NCBI GenBank assembly: GCA_963790045.1
Contig: CAWBMS010000019.1
Coordinates: 1-63,043 of the forward strand
Direction of reading: 5' to 3'
From: DATKMP01 sp963790045
GTDB lineage: Bacteria > Bacteroidota > Ignavibacteria > UBA10030
Length of the DNA stretch: 63,043 bases
The position numbers and the translations under genes were made by a program. Position 1 is the first letter of the stretch. Every line of letters begins with the position of its first letter. Below are positions 19,179-28,658 of this stretch, piece after piece. The notes under the pieces are model-generated. The model worked only from the letters and a program-made list of their open reading frames with translations, made no database searches and was not told where the DNA came from.

Positions 19179-19260
19179 ATAGTAGAATTATAGAAAGATA
19201 ATTCTGTTGAATTGATTATATTACAACAGATTACCACCATTTGTTGTATAAAAATAATAG

Positions 19261-19626
19261 TGGAGGTGCGGGGAGTCGAACCCCGGTCCGAAGAGAAGAT
19301 ACTCACAACGTCTCCATACATATTTTGCCATTTAATCTCGTGCTTGGAAACTCCGGCAAACAGGATTGGCTAAGCACCAGCGCGCGTAATCCGCTTTTGG
19401 CGGCTTTGTCACTTCCCCGTGTGCAGAAAAAGTAACTATCCCATCTAAGCGTCGTTCATTCCACCACCGGTGGGCAAACAGTGAAAGAACGGGTTACCTA
19501 TAAATTAGGCAGCCAGTGCGTAATCGTAATTGGCACTTAATGTTTTACCGCTTTTTAGCATGGACACGGTGACCATGGTACTGCAGTCATGAGCTTCCTC
19601 ATCCACGTCGAAGCCATGTCACCCCC
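19261..19626 (-). ncRNA. ssrA: Transfer-messenger RNA (tmRNA)
   Basis: On - the 5' end reads GGGGGTGACATGGCTTCGAC and the 3' end carries the T-arm GGTTCGACTCCCCGCACCTCCA, giving a 366-nt RNA with the tRNA-like acceptor pairing. The tag frame runs from GCC at 19534 down to TAA at 19505 and encodes ANYDYALAA. tmRNA rescues ribosomes stalled on broken messages and marks the nascent protein for proteolysis. It lies between dapF and the TIR-like gene. Confidence 0.95.
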
Positions 19627-19809
19627 ATAATTCAAAGAACATATTTATAGGTATAATATACTTTTTTTCGGAGACTAATCCAAACGGATCCGTGCCTTCC
19701 ACTTTCTGCTTCCCGCTTCATCGATTTTGCGTTCAATCTTTAGGACATAGAGCACCGATCGGCAAATGTACCATCCTTGCCGCTGATCTCTTCCAATGTT
19801 ATCTGCAAC

Positions 19810-20607
19810 CTACAAATTAATTTTATAACCCAGCGCTTTGAGTTCTTTCATTAATCCCAGACTTGCTTCTTCCAATTTCACAACGATGGGATTATCCAGC
19901 ACACCCGGAACGTTCGGCGGAAACGGAACATCTGTCATGTGCAACACACAAACATTGCCTTTACCCAATTTGCCTACAAAATGTCCGAGTTCAAACATCG
20001 CATAGCCGAGATCATCTATGGTGAGAACGAAGAATGCATATTTTACATTTGTCTGTTCAGCAAGCACATCGAGATTCAGCATTTGTCCGTGTTGCCGTTC
20101 CAGCACAACTTCTTCTATTCCGATTTCCACAAGAAATTGCCCAAGTTGAAGCCGCAGCGGATCGTTGCTTTCACCGACCACATACACTTTGTTGTTCGTT
20201 GCATTTTGAGGGCGAGCAACTGTTGATGTTGATACAGATTTCGTCGGCGGCCTGAGTGTGCGTGTTCCTCCTGCTTCGCTCGATGCGGCAACAGCAGCTT
20301 GCGGCGCAGCCGATGCTAACTCCGGCGATGCTTTGAGCTTCTCATACAATTCTTTCATCTGCCCTAAAATTAAATTTGCCGACGTCTGATAAAAAAACAC
20401 TCCCTGCACATCACGCGTGATTTTATTTTTGTAGGAAAAGCCGATTGGCCCGGACAATTCAAGAATTTCCAAACACGCTCTTCGCCACTCGAGATAATTA
20501 TTTTGCAAACGCGCATTGTAGCCGGAGAAATCGAATCCGCCCTGCGGCAAAAGCTGTTCACCGGCTTCGACCAATTCCTCAAAACGTATCACAATCTGTT
20601 CAGACAT
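19810..20607 (-). CDS. TIR-like nucleotide-binding domain protein (PF10137-like) with an N-terminal helical domain
   Basis: Residues 1-95 are helical (FSGYNARLQNNYLEWRRACLEIL). A Pro/Ser/Thr/Ala linker runs to about 135. The C-terminal 130 residues match the predicted nucleotide-binding TIR-like domain by the core FELGHFVGKLGKGNVCVLH followed by PPNVPGV and LMKELKALGY. In defence effectors of this family (CAP12-like) the domain cleaves NAD. Here the usual HGHDE start is replaced by VGESND, the catalytic-Glu loop reads LNLDVLAEQ, and the ARQN segment before FELG is missing. It may therefore bind rather than cleave nucleotide. It is the last gene of the bamA-holB-metG cluster. Confidence 0.7.
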   Translation of the reverse strand: MSEQIVIRFEELVEAGEQLLPQGGFDFSGYNARLQNNYLEWRRACLEILELSGPIGFSYKNKITRDVQGVFFYQTSANLILGQMKELYEKLKASPELASAAPQAAVAASSEAGGTRTLRPPTKSVSTSTVARPQNATNNKVYVVGESNDPLRLQLGQFLVEIGIEEVVLERQHGQMLNLDVLAEQTNVKYAFFVLTIDDLGYAMFELGHFVGKLGKGNVCVLHMTDVPFPPNVPGVLDNPIVVKLEEASLGLMKELKALGYKINL

Positions 20608-20654
20608 AATTCAACTTGCGGTTATGCGCGCACTCATTCTTTCGTTTGATAAAT

Positions 20655-22731
20655 TTATCTCACCACCGCGCCAGTCGTTATTTCTTCGCGCAGCGAAACG
20701 AGTGTCAGCTTACCGCTTTCATCACTTGCCGCGAGAATCATTCCTTGTGATTCCTGTCCCATCAATTTTGCCGCTTGTAAATTTGCGACGACAACAATTT
20801 CTTTGCCGACCAAATCTTCCGGCGTATAGTGCTGTGCAATGCCGGCAAGCACCTGCCTGCGTTCGCCACCGATTTCAACTTGTAGCTTCAGCAGTTTTTT
20901 TGATTTAGGAACATTCACCGCTTCGAGAACACGTGCAACACGAAAATCGATTTTTTGAAAATCATCAATTGTAATAGTCGGCTTGATCGGAGCAATTGCC
21001 GGTGTGCTTGCATCGGGTTTTCTTTCTCCTTCCAAAAACTTAACTATCTCATCGATCTGCTTGTCTTCAATTTTTGAAATGAGAATTTCTGATTTATTGA
21101 GCTGATGATTTTCTTCAAGATGAAATTCCGAAGCGGTATCCCACCCAGCAGTTTGCACGGTTCCACTCACATTCAACATCTTCCATATTTTTTCAGACAT
21201 TGCAGGAACAACCGGTTCAAAAAGGATCGCTAACGAACGCACAAGTTGCAAAGCAATGTTCAGCGTGGTAGCACATTGTTCTGGATTGGACTTTGCGGTT
21301 TTCCACGGCTCGCTGTCATTAAAATATTTATTGGCTGAACGCGCAAGTCCCATCGTTTCAAACAATCCATCGCGAAAACGGTAATGATCATACGACTCGC
21401 CGATTTTCGCAGGTGTTTCTTTCAACTTGACAATAATTCCTTTATCTAATGCATTTAGAGTACCAAGCGTTGGTACTCTACCGCCGTAATTCTTTTCAGT
21501 GAATGCAAACGTACCATTGATAAAGTTGCCGGCAATATCCGCCAGTTCGTTATTGACCCGCGCTTGAAAATCTTTTAGATAAAAATCACTGTCGCTTTTT
21601 TCAGGAAGATTGACGGCAAGAGCATAGCGCAGCAAATCCGCAGAAAAGAACTTTAGAAAATCCTTCACATCGATTCCCCAGCCGCGGCTCTTAGAAAATT
21701 TCTGCCCTTCAAAATTTAAAAACTCATTTGCCGGAACATTTTCCGGCAGCACATATTGTTCTTTGCCGCCGTCGTTCCAAGCCATCAACATTGCCGGAAA
21801 CACGATGCAGTGAAACACGATATTATCTTTTCCGATGAATGGAATATATTTCGTGTCATCGTTGAGCCAGAATTTTTTCCACTCATCCGGTGTGCCTCGC
21901 TTCACTGCCCATTCTTTCCCGGAAGAAATGTAACCGAGCACTGCATCGAACCATACATAAATTACTTTTTTCTCGAATCCCTTTACCGGGACCCGGAACA
22001 CCCCAGCTTAAATCACGTGTCACGGCTCGATCTTCCAAACCGCTTTTGAACCAGCTCCCGCAATAGCGCAGAACGTTTTCTTTCCAGCCGTCGCGTTTGC
22101 TGCGCTCGTCAATATACGCTTCTAATCGTTTTTGAAAATTTCCTAACGGAAAATACCAATGTGTCGTTTCTTTCACGACCGGTGTTGCACCGCAGAGTTT
22201 ACATTTCGGATCGATCAAATCAACTTGATTCAACCACGTGCCGCAATTTTCACATTGGTCGCCGCGTGCTTGCGTGGATTTACAATTCGGACATGTTCCT
22301 TCGACATAACGGTCAGCAAGAAACATATTGTCTTTCTCGCAGAACAATTGCTTTTCTTTTTTCTCTCGAACAATCTTGCGTTGATAAAATTCTGTAAAAA
22401 ATTCTGTTGTCGTTTCATAATGCAAAGGCAGTGAGGTGCGGGAATAATTATCAAAACTCATTTCGAATGCATCGAATACGGCTTTGTTTGCCGGATGATA
22501 ACGATCGATAATCGCTTTCGGCGTTGTTTTTTCTTTTTCTGCTGAAACCGTGATGGCAACACCGTGTTCATCCGAACCGCCGAGAAACAACACTTCGCGC
22601 TTTTTTGAACGCTGATATCGTGCATAAATATCTGCGGGCAAATAGGCGCCTGCGAGATGTCCAAGATGAAGATAGCCGTTCGCATACGGCAATGCAGCAG
22701 TGATGAGAATACGTTGAAATTCTTTTTTCAT
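20655..22731 (-). CDS. metG: Methionyl-tRNA synthetase with C-terminal tRNA-binding domain (one frameshift)
   Basis: The N-terminal frame (from 22731) has the class I signature YLHLGHLAGAYLPADIYAR and the paired zinc knuckles (CPNC ... CENC ... CKLC). The second frame carries the catalytic completion VIYVWFDAVLGYISS, the KMSKS loop GQKFSKSRG, the anticodon domain, and a C-terminal EMAP/Arc1p-like OB domain (IDFRVARVLEAVNVPKSKKLLKLQVE). The frames join at GTTCCGGGTCCC near 21988-21996; deleting one G restores GVPVPGKGFEKK. Total length is about 690 residues, normal for this form. As metG is essential, the break is most likely a sequence error. It overlaps holB by ATGA. Confidence 0.93.
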
Positions 22732-23858
22732 AATTCAATTGTTTCTGATAATGTCCGTTTCAAGTCAATGGATAAATTGATAAGAAGTAATGAAAGGTAA
22801 ACATTTTTATCAACTTGGGCAATGGCGCGTTCGACGGCGCTTTGTGCTGCCGCTAAATTTGCATGCGGGAAATGAGCAACAAAGTTTTCCAGACTTTTTC
22901 GATCTTCGTCATTAATCGTTGAAATGGCAGTTTGTGTGCGAAGAATCATGGCATCGCGCAGCCATGATCGCAACAACTTTAACCATCGTTCTACACTTGA
23001 ACGATCATTCGATGCTGTTAATTCATCAACGGCATTCAACGCGTTGTTTTTTTTCTTGCTTAACGCAAACCGCACAAACTCTACCGCCGTTGCACGTTCA
23101 TCGGCAACATCTTTTTGCAATAACTTGCGGGCAAGTCCATAGCTGCCATTGGCAAGTTGTGTTGCGAGTTGTGCCGATGCTTGATCTGCGCCCTCTCGTT
23201 CAATAAGTGCATGCTCCACATCTTCATCAGAAAGCACATCGCATCGCACAAGCTGACAACGAGAAAGTATCGTCGGCAGCAATTGATCTTTTGCTGATGT
23301 GGTGAGCAACAAAATCGTGTCAGGCAGCGGCTCTTCTAATGTTTTCAGAAGCGAATTCATCGCTTCCGTATTCATCAATTCGGCATTCAAGAAAATAAAG
23401 ACCTTCTTCCCTGTTTCGATTTGTGTTAAAGAAGATTCTCGTTTAATTTCCCGCACACTATTGATCTTGATAAAATTCGCTTTGCCGATTTCGATCTGAT
23501 GATATGGATCGCGGGATTTGATTCCGATCTGTTCACGAATTTCTGTAATTTGATTTTCTGTCAACACTCCAATCGGATCATCGCCTTGTTTCTCACCCTT
23601 TCCTACAGGAAGCGCAAAAATCAACTTAACGTTAGGATGCTGAAGCATAGTCATCTTTTTGCAACTGGAACATTCGCCGCATGCCTCCGTGTGTTGCCGT
23701 TCACAGTTGAGCGCCTTGGCAAATTCAAGTGCAAGTGCATCTTTGCCAATGCCCTCAGGCCCATAAAATAAATACGCATGAGCAACACGCTTGCTTGCCA
23801 GCGACTTCTGCAATAATTGCTTCACACGGTGTTGTCCCATAACAGAATCCCAGCTCAT
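22728..23858 (-). CDS. holB: DNA polymerase III delta' subunit (clamp-loader ATPase homologue)
   Basis: Starting at MSWDSVMGQHRVKQ (ATG 23856-23858) the protein has 376 residues. Walker A is FYGPEGIGKDALALEFAK, the zinc cluster is CGECSSCKKM, and sensor motifs follow (FLNAELMNTEAMNSLLKTLEEP, then SRCQLVRC). It is part of the clamp loader. The earlier in-frame start at 23936 adds 26 atypical residues and lies within the upstream gene. Its ATG overlaps the upstream TGA (ATGA), and its own TGA overlaps the metG ATG, so three genes are tightly coupled. Confidence 0.9.
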   Translation of the reverse strand: MSWDSVMGQHRVKQLLQKSLASKRVAHAYLFYGPEGIGKDALALEFAKALNCERQHTEACGECSSCKKMTMLQHPNVKLIFALPVGKGEKQGDDPIGVLTENQITEIREQIGIKSRDPYHQIEIGKANFIKINSVREIKRESSLTQIETGKKVFIFLNAELMNTEAMNSLLKTLEEPLPDTILLLTTSAKDQLLPTILSRCQLVRCDVLSDEDVEHALIEREGADQASAQLATQLANGSYGLARKLLQKDVADERATAVEFVRFALSKKKNNALNAVDELTASNDRSSVERWLKLLRSWLRDAMILRTQTAISTINDEDRKSLENFVAHFPHANLAAAQSAVERAIAQVDKNVYLSLLLINLSIDLKRTLSETIEL

Positions 23859-25889
23859 CAGAACGTGTGCCCCACGCCTAAGTGAATAATGCCTCCGGAA
23901 AATGTTTCCGGGAAAAATCGTTTTTGTGTAATCCAAATTTGTGATTGAGGATCGTACATCTTCATGCCAAAATCAATACGAATAGGGCCGGCGACAGTGT
24001 TATATCGTAATCCGAATCCTGTTGCCATCGCTACTTCCGTCAGACGAACCTGTTTCGGCTCGGTCCACACATTTCCAAAATCATAAAAGAACACAAAAGA
24101 TATTTTATTGAGATCAAGAAATAAAAACGAAGCGGCATTTTTCAACGGATTCCATCGCGCTTCCGCAGTACCTTCCACCAAGGCATCGCCGCCAAATTCA
24201 GGATTAGGAACAGCACCAAGCACTCTTGCCTGCCAACCGCGAACACTTCCGCTTCCACCGGCATAAAAGCGTTGCGTGAAGGGAACGTCCAATGGTGATT
24301 GGCCATACAAAAACGCACCGCCGACATGCAAACGAGTAGCCAAAATAAAATTTTGCTGACCCGACCCATCAAAATACCATTGCCCCGTAACAACAGATTT
24401 AACATACTCCGCATAGGGCAAGTTGATACCCAATGTTTTCCCAAAGATCCGCGGCAGTGACCCGCCTTCTTCCAAGGAAATAGAATGAAAAAATCCTTCA
24501 GAGGGATTAAATAAATCATTCCGCTTATCTCGTTGCAGTGTAAACGTGAGAATAGAATTAAACTGCTTTGAAAATTCATATCCTTGTGCAAATATTGTAT
24601 CCGTTTGCGTGACAACGGCAGTGGGATGACTCAACTGCATCATCCAATCAACAAACATTTTCGTATATGTTGCCGTCTGCGATATGGTTCCGATTCGAGT
24701 AATCAATAGGGGGAGATAATAAGCTTGCTGTTTATCGATACTTCCTGAAATGGTAGCGCTAATGTTTGTTTTGTTGTTGATAAAATAAGGCCACGTAATC
24801 TGTGTCGTAAATTCCATTTTGGCAACCAATGAACTGTCGCGCAATGCATTTCCTTGCAGAATCGTATGTAACCAATAGCCATTGAGTGATTGTACAGGTC
24901 AAGCGTAATTGCGAAGAAAAATTTTGTGCGCCGCCAAATATATTTCTATTGTTATATCCTACACCTCCCAAAATATTAAATGCATTGTTTTCATCATTGA
25001 TACCAAGTTCCGGCGTTAATTCCTGAAACGGTCGCGTTCGCACGTTGATGCGTGTCGGTATGTACCGCTGCGAAGTATCTGTCGGCAAGTTTTCGATTTT
25101 CGATGCTTCAAAAACACCGAGACGGTTGAGGTTTCGCTCGCTCTCTATTTTTTTTTGTTCACTATAAAAATCATTAGATGTATAATCAATATGCCGTAAG
25201 ACAACGGAAGAATCGATGTAATTCTTTGATGAAGAATCTTGTTGAACCGTAATGGCGCCAAATTGATAGCGAACACCGGGCTTAAAGGAAAATGAAATTT
25301 TATAATTATTGGAAGACGCATATCGCAACGCAACAACAGTATCTGCCTTCACATTAATGTATCCGTTGTTGGCAAATGTGGCAACGAATCGACGTAATTC
25401 CGATTCGACTTGTTCCATCACAAACGGTGCACCGACGGTTATCTGTTTATTGGTCATCAACGCCTCTGTAACATCCGACGGCAATGTATCAATGCCTTTG
25501 TAAAGAATTGTATCAATAAACGAACGTCTGCCTTCAGAAATTTTAAAGGTTATGGCAACAGATCGATCTTCCTCGCGGATAAGCAAATTCGTATCAATGG
25601 CAGCATGAAAAAATCCATGGTCTTGATAATATTGCTTGAGTTGATGAAGATCGGATTCGAAAATAATAGGGTCAAAATATTCCGGTTTCTGTCCGCCCAG
25701 ATATTCTTTCTCCCCCATCCGATGATAGATCCATTTCCATATCCCCAGCGGCGTTTGCCGCGTTCGGACCACACTCAACAATTGATCTTTGCTCAGTTGT
25801 TGGTTGCCATCAAAATTCAATTGTTCAACTTCGTATCCCTGTATTGCCTGCTGAGCGTACACACGTATTCCGCTGGTAAGCAGAACCAT
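23858..25889 (-). CDS. BamA/TamA-family outer-membrane protein (one frameshift)
   Basis: The N-terminal frame holds POTRA-like repeats (VEQLNFDGNQQLSKDQLLSVVRTR; LKQYYQDHGFFHAAIDTNL; FVATFANNGYINVKADT). The second frame holds a 16-strand-type barrel with the signature RFYAGGSGSVRGWQARVLG, near the start of the Omp85 lid motif, and ends in LGVGHTF with a C-terminal Phe. The frames join by deleting one C at GACCTGTACA (about 24889-24900), giving LTVQSLNGYW. It inserts or exports proteins at the outer membrane. The start is uncertain: ATG 25887-25889 is downstream of a terminator-like hairpin, but the frame stays open to 25976 and would include a better signal peptide. Confidence 0.85.
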
Positions 25890-25920
25890 CCCGATTACCG
25901 AAAAAAAGATTATGTTGTGA

Positions 25921-25950
25921 ATAAAAAACCCAGCAGAAAGGTGCTGGGTT
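25921..25950 (-). terminator. Intrinsic terminator or attenuator before the BamA-like gene
   Basis: On - a perfect 9-bp stem (AACCCAGCA, 25942-25950, / TGCTGGGTT, 25927-25935) with a 6-base loop is followed by a T-run (25923-25928, whose last two T pair in the stem). It ends transcription from the DUF2795 gene. It lies inside the open frame upstream of the BamA-like gene. Confidence 0.75.
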
Positions 25951-26015
25951 GAAAATTCTTTTGATACTGTGTGCAATGTAATTATGAGTTGTGTGCCAAT
26001 GTTCCAGTACTAAAG

Positions 26016-26240
26016 CTAATATTCCTTTTCATCTTCAAAGAAAAAATCATCGTCCGTTGGATAATCAGACCAAATCTCTTCTATGCTTTCATAGGGTTCA
26101 TCGGTATCTTCCAACTCTTCCAAATTTTGAACAACCTGCGTCGGTGCACCTGTACGCACCGCATAGTCAATCAATTCTTCCTTTGTAGCAGGCCAAGGAG
26201 CATCGTCAAGATAAGATGCAAGCTCGATGGTCCAAATCAT
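26016..26240 (-). CDS. DUF2795 domain protein
   Basis: The 74 residues show the short DUF2795 pattern: ELASYLDDAPWPATKEELIDYAVRTGAPTQVVQNLEELED, followed by a very acidic tail (DDDFFFEDEKEY). Members are small soluble proteins, often near DNA-related genes, with no known activity. It lies between the M23 peptidase gene and the terminator, so it is probably co-transcribed with the peptidase. Confidence 0.8.
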   Translation of the reverse strand: MIWTIELASYLDDAPWPATKEELIDYAVRTGAPTQVVQNLEELEDTDEPYESIEEIWSDYPTDDDFFFEDEKEY

Positions 26241-26265
26241 ACTCGTTCTACTCCTTTAATAAAAT

Positions 26266-27201
26266 CTATTGTTGAAAATCTTTGGGATTGATATCGTCGA
26301 AAAAATAGTCAATCGGATTTTGTGCAACACCGTTCACCCGGACTTCATAATGCAAATGTGGTCCGTTTGAAAGGCCGGTATTCCCAGACCGTGCGATTAT
26401 TTCGCCGCGTTTTATACGCTGTCCTTCATGGACAAGAATTTGGGATAAATGTCCATACAAGGTCTTCAGTGAATAACCATGATCTATTTGTAATGTTACA
26501 CCGTATCCGCTTTCATGTCCTGTAAAAGAAACAATCCCATCGGCAGTCGCATAAACGGGTGTACCAACGGCATTGTTGATATCCACTCCCTAATGCTTCC
26601 GATAAAAATGTAATACAGGATGCAATCGCATTCCAAAATCATTTTTATTATATAATCCAGCCATAGGTTTTAATGCAGGCATGTGTTCAAACCGAACTTT
26701 ATTTTTTTCATAAGTTTCAGTAACATCATGGTAATTTGCCAATTGTAATTGGATTTCTCTTTCTGCATTATCGGTTGAACTTTGTAATTTGTTAAAAAGA
26801 TTATTGACATCGGTTGATGAAGTAAAATCCATTCGCTCATCGACACCACCTGTTCCCGCTTTGAGAACATCGTTATCTAATTTGGGCAAATCGACCATCA
26901 CACGAAGTTCATTTCCTTTATCGCCCAATACACTTAATTGCTTTTGAACGCCTTCTAACTGATGTGACAGATAATTCAGTCGATCTTTTAGAAATTGATT
27001 TTCCGATTGCAAGGATGACTGATGCGTGAACAATCCCACTCCAGCAACGTCGCCGTACTGTTGATTAAGCAGTACCAGCGAACAGAAAACAACAATGCCG
27101 ATTATTATACCGCAAGACACCAATTTCGTTCGCGTCCAGTGGACTTCTTCAAACATTAAAGTTTTTGCCGAAAATTTATATAATTTAGTTTTATTCATCA
27201 T
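26266..27201 (-). CDS. M23-family murein endopeptidase interrupted by an in-frame TAG
   Basis: The first part (26590-27201) has a single N-terminal membrane helix, a coiled coil (ENQFLKDRLNYLSHQLEGVQKQL) and the start of the M23 domain. The second part (26266-26586) is the rest of the domain with GTPVYATADGIV, YGHLS and the HLHYEV metal ligands. Both are in the same frame, separated only by TAG at 26590-26592, at the second position of the HxxxD zinc motif (H-stop-GVD). A C-to-T change from CAG would explain it. TAG is used as a normal stop by other genes here (purL), so recoding is unlikely. The product would be a periplasmic peptidoglycan hydrolase. Confidence 0.8.
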
Positions 27202-27270
27202 TCATACTTGTCCCCATCGTAACGAAAGGGACAGGGTGAAGTTAGAAAATTATTTAGGATTTGTCAAGAG

Positions 27271-28278
27271 TTATTCGAAATCATGTCCAAAATAATCTAT
27301 AGCCCTTCTGCCGTGCGATTTTTCGGCAATTGCAGCATCTAAACGCCGAGCAAACTCTTTTGCGGCATCATAGCCATACCGTTTTGACAAATAATCTAAA
27401 GCGATTACTTCCACAATAACGGTAATATTTTTTCCCGGAAAGACCGGTAATTTAATATGAGGTAAATTGACACCTAAGATGGAAATATCTTCGTGGTCAA
27501 GTCCTGTACGAGTATATTCAATATCGGTTCGCCATTCTTCCAACTCGACAATAATTTCGATCCGCTTTTGATAACGAATAGCGCGAATACCGAAAATCGA
27601 ACGGACATCGATGAGACCAAGTCCACGAATTTCCATAAAATGTTTCACGACATCCGTACCGGCACCCATTAAGATGCCTTCACCTTTTCGAATCATCATG
27701 ACAACATCGTCGGCAACAAGACGGTGGCCGCGTTCAACAAGGTCTAATGTGATTTCGCTTTTCCCGATACCTGAACGACCGGTAATCAGCACGCCGATGC
27801 CATACACATCGATGAAGGAACCATGAATGACTGTTTGCAATGCAAATTGATCATCCAAAAAATCGCTCATAAAATAATCGAACTTCGTCGTTTCAAATGG
27901 AGATCGAAAAACAGAGACTCTATGTTCTGTTGCAATGGCGATCAATTCTTCATCTAAACCATTGTCGTTGGTAATAAAAATGCACGGTATGTCAAACTGA
28001 AAAATAGTTTGAAATGATTTAATGCGTTCGCTCAACGTTAAGTGATTGAGATAACGAATTTCCGTATTGCCAAAAATTTGGACGCGATTATAGGTAAAAA
28101 GTTCCACATAGCCGGCAAGCGCTAATCCCGGGCGGTGAATGTTCTTATCGCGAATCTCCTGTTCAAATCCTACATCGCCATTCAATGATTGGAGCTTGAG
28201 CCGTTCTTTATTGGCTTCATACAAAAATCCTACGGTGATACTTTTTTTCTGTGTCTCTTTTATTTTTTCTAACGGCAT
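27271..28278 (-). CDS. hprK: HPr kinase/phosphorylase
   Basis: The 335-residue protein has an N-terminal domain and a C-terminal kinase domain with Walker A GRSGIGKSE at about 167-175. The HprK signature MEIRGLGLIDVRSIFG lies near 214-229. In Firmicutes it phosphorylates HPr at Ser46 to signal carbon status; in organisms with incomplete PTS its target is less clear, and no PTS gene is in the window. It is followed upstream by the hibernation factor gene, a pairing I recall as recurring in this lineage. The gene is complete. Confidence 0.93.
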   Translation of the reverse strand: MPLEKIKETQKKSITVGFLYEANKERLKLQSLNGDVGFEQEIRDKNIHRPGLALAGYVELFTYNRVQIFGNTEIRYLNHLTLSERIKSFQTIFQFDIPCIFITNDNGLDEELIAIATEHRVSVFRSPFETTKFDYFMSDFLDDQFALQTVIHGSFIDVYGIGVLITGRSGIGKSEITLDLVERGHRLVADDVVMMIRKGEGILMGAGTDVVKHFMEIRGLGLIDVRSIFGIRAIRYQKRIEIIVELEEWRTDIEYTRTGLDHEDISILGVNLPHIKLPVFPGKNITVIVEVIALDYLSKRYGYDAAKEFARRLDAAIAEKSHGRRAIDYFGHDFE

Positions 28279-28298
28279 CGTCGTGCGCTCCTGCGTCG

Positions 28299-28631
28299 TT
28301 ATGACTTTGAACGAACCTTCAACACTTCTTTTTTGTCTTTTTCATGCAACCGATCTTTATATTTTTTCAACTGAACCAATATTTTTTCAACAGCGATATC
28401 GACTGCCTTGGGAAATTCTTCCGCTCGTCCTTCGCTGCTCAAAACAGTGCCATAAACGGATGCGGTTACTTCAGCGATCTTCACGCTGTCCTTTGGTTTT
28501 TCATAAAACAAAATCACTTCGGCTTTCACGATGCCATCGTAAAAGCGTTCCAATTCATTGACTGCATTGGTAGCATACTCAATCAATGATTCGTGAGCTT
28601 TAAAATGCCGCGCCGTAACTTTGATGTTCAT
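28299..28631 (-). CDS. hpf: Ribosome hibernation-promoting factor, short form
   Basis: The 110-residue protein has the RaiA/HPF beta-alpha-beta fold with IKVTARHFKAHESLIEYATNAVNELERFYDG at the start and a basic tail. It lacks the C-terminal dimerisation domain of long HPF, so it belongs to the short class that binds the small subunit in stationary phase. A good GGAG sits before the ATG. It is 20 bases from hprK, in the same orientation, and follows the xer gene. Confidence 0.92.
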   Translation of the reverse strand: MNIKVTARHFKAHESLIEYATNAVNELERFYDGIVKAEVILFYEKPKDSVKIAEVTASVYGTVLSSEGRAEEFPKAVDIAVEKILVQLKKYKDRLHEKDKKEVLKVRSKS

Positions 28632-28658
28632 AATCTTGCTCCTCTCTAAAATTATTGG

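Noticed and set aside
26590..26592. TAG recoded as an amino acid
   Set aside because: Other complete genes in the window, such as purL, end in TAG with normal spacing to the next feature, so the codon is a stop here.
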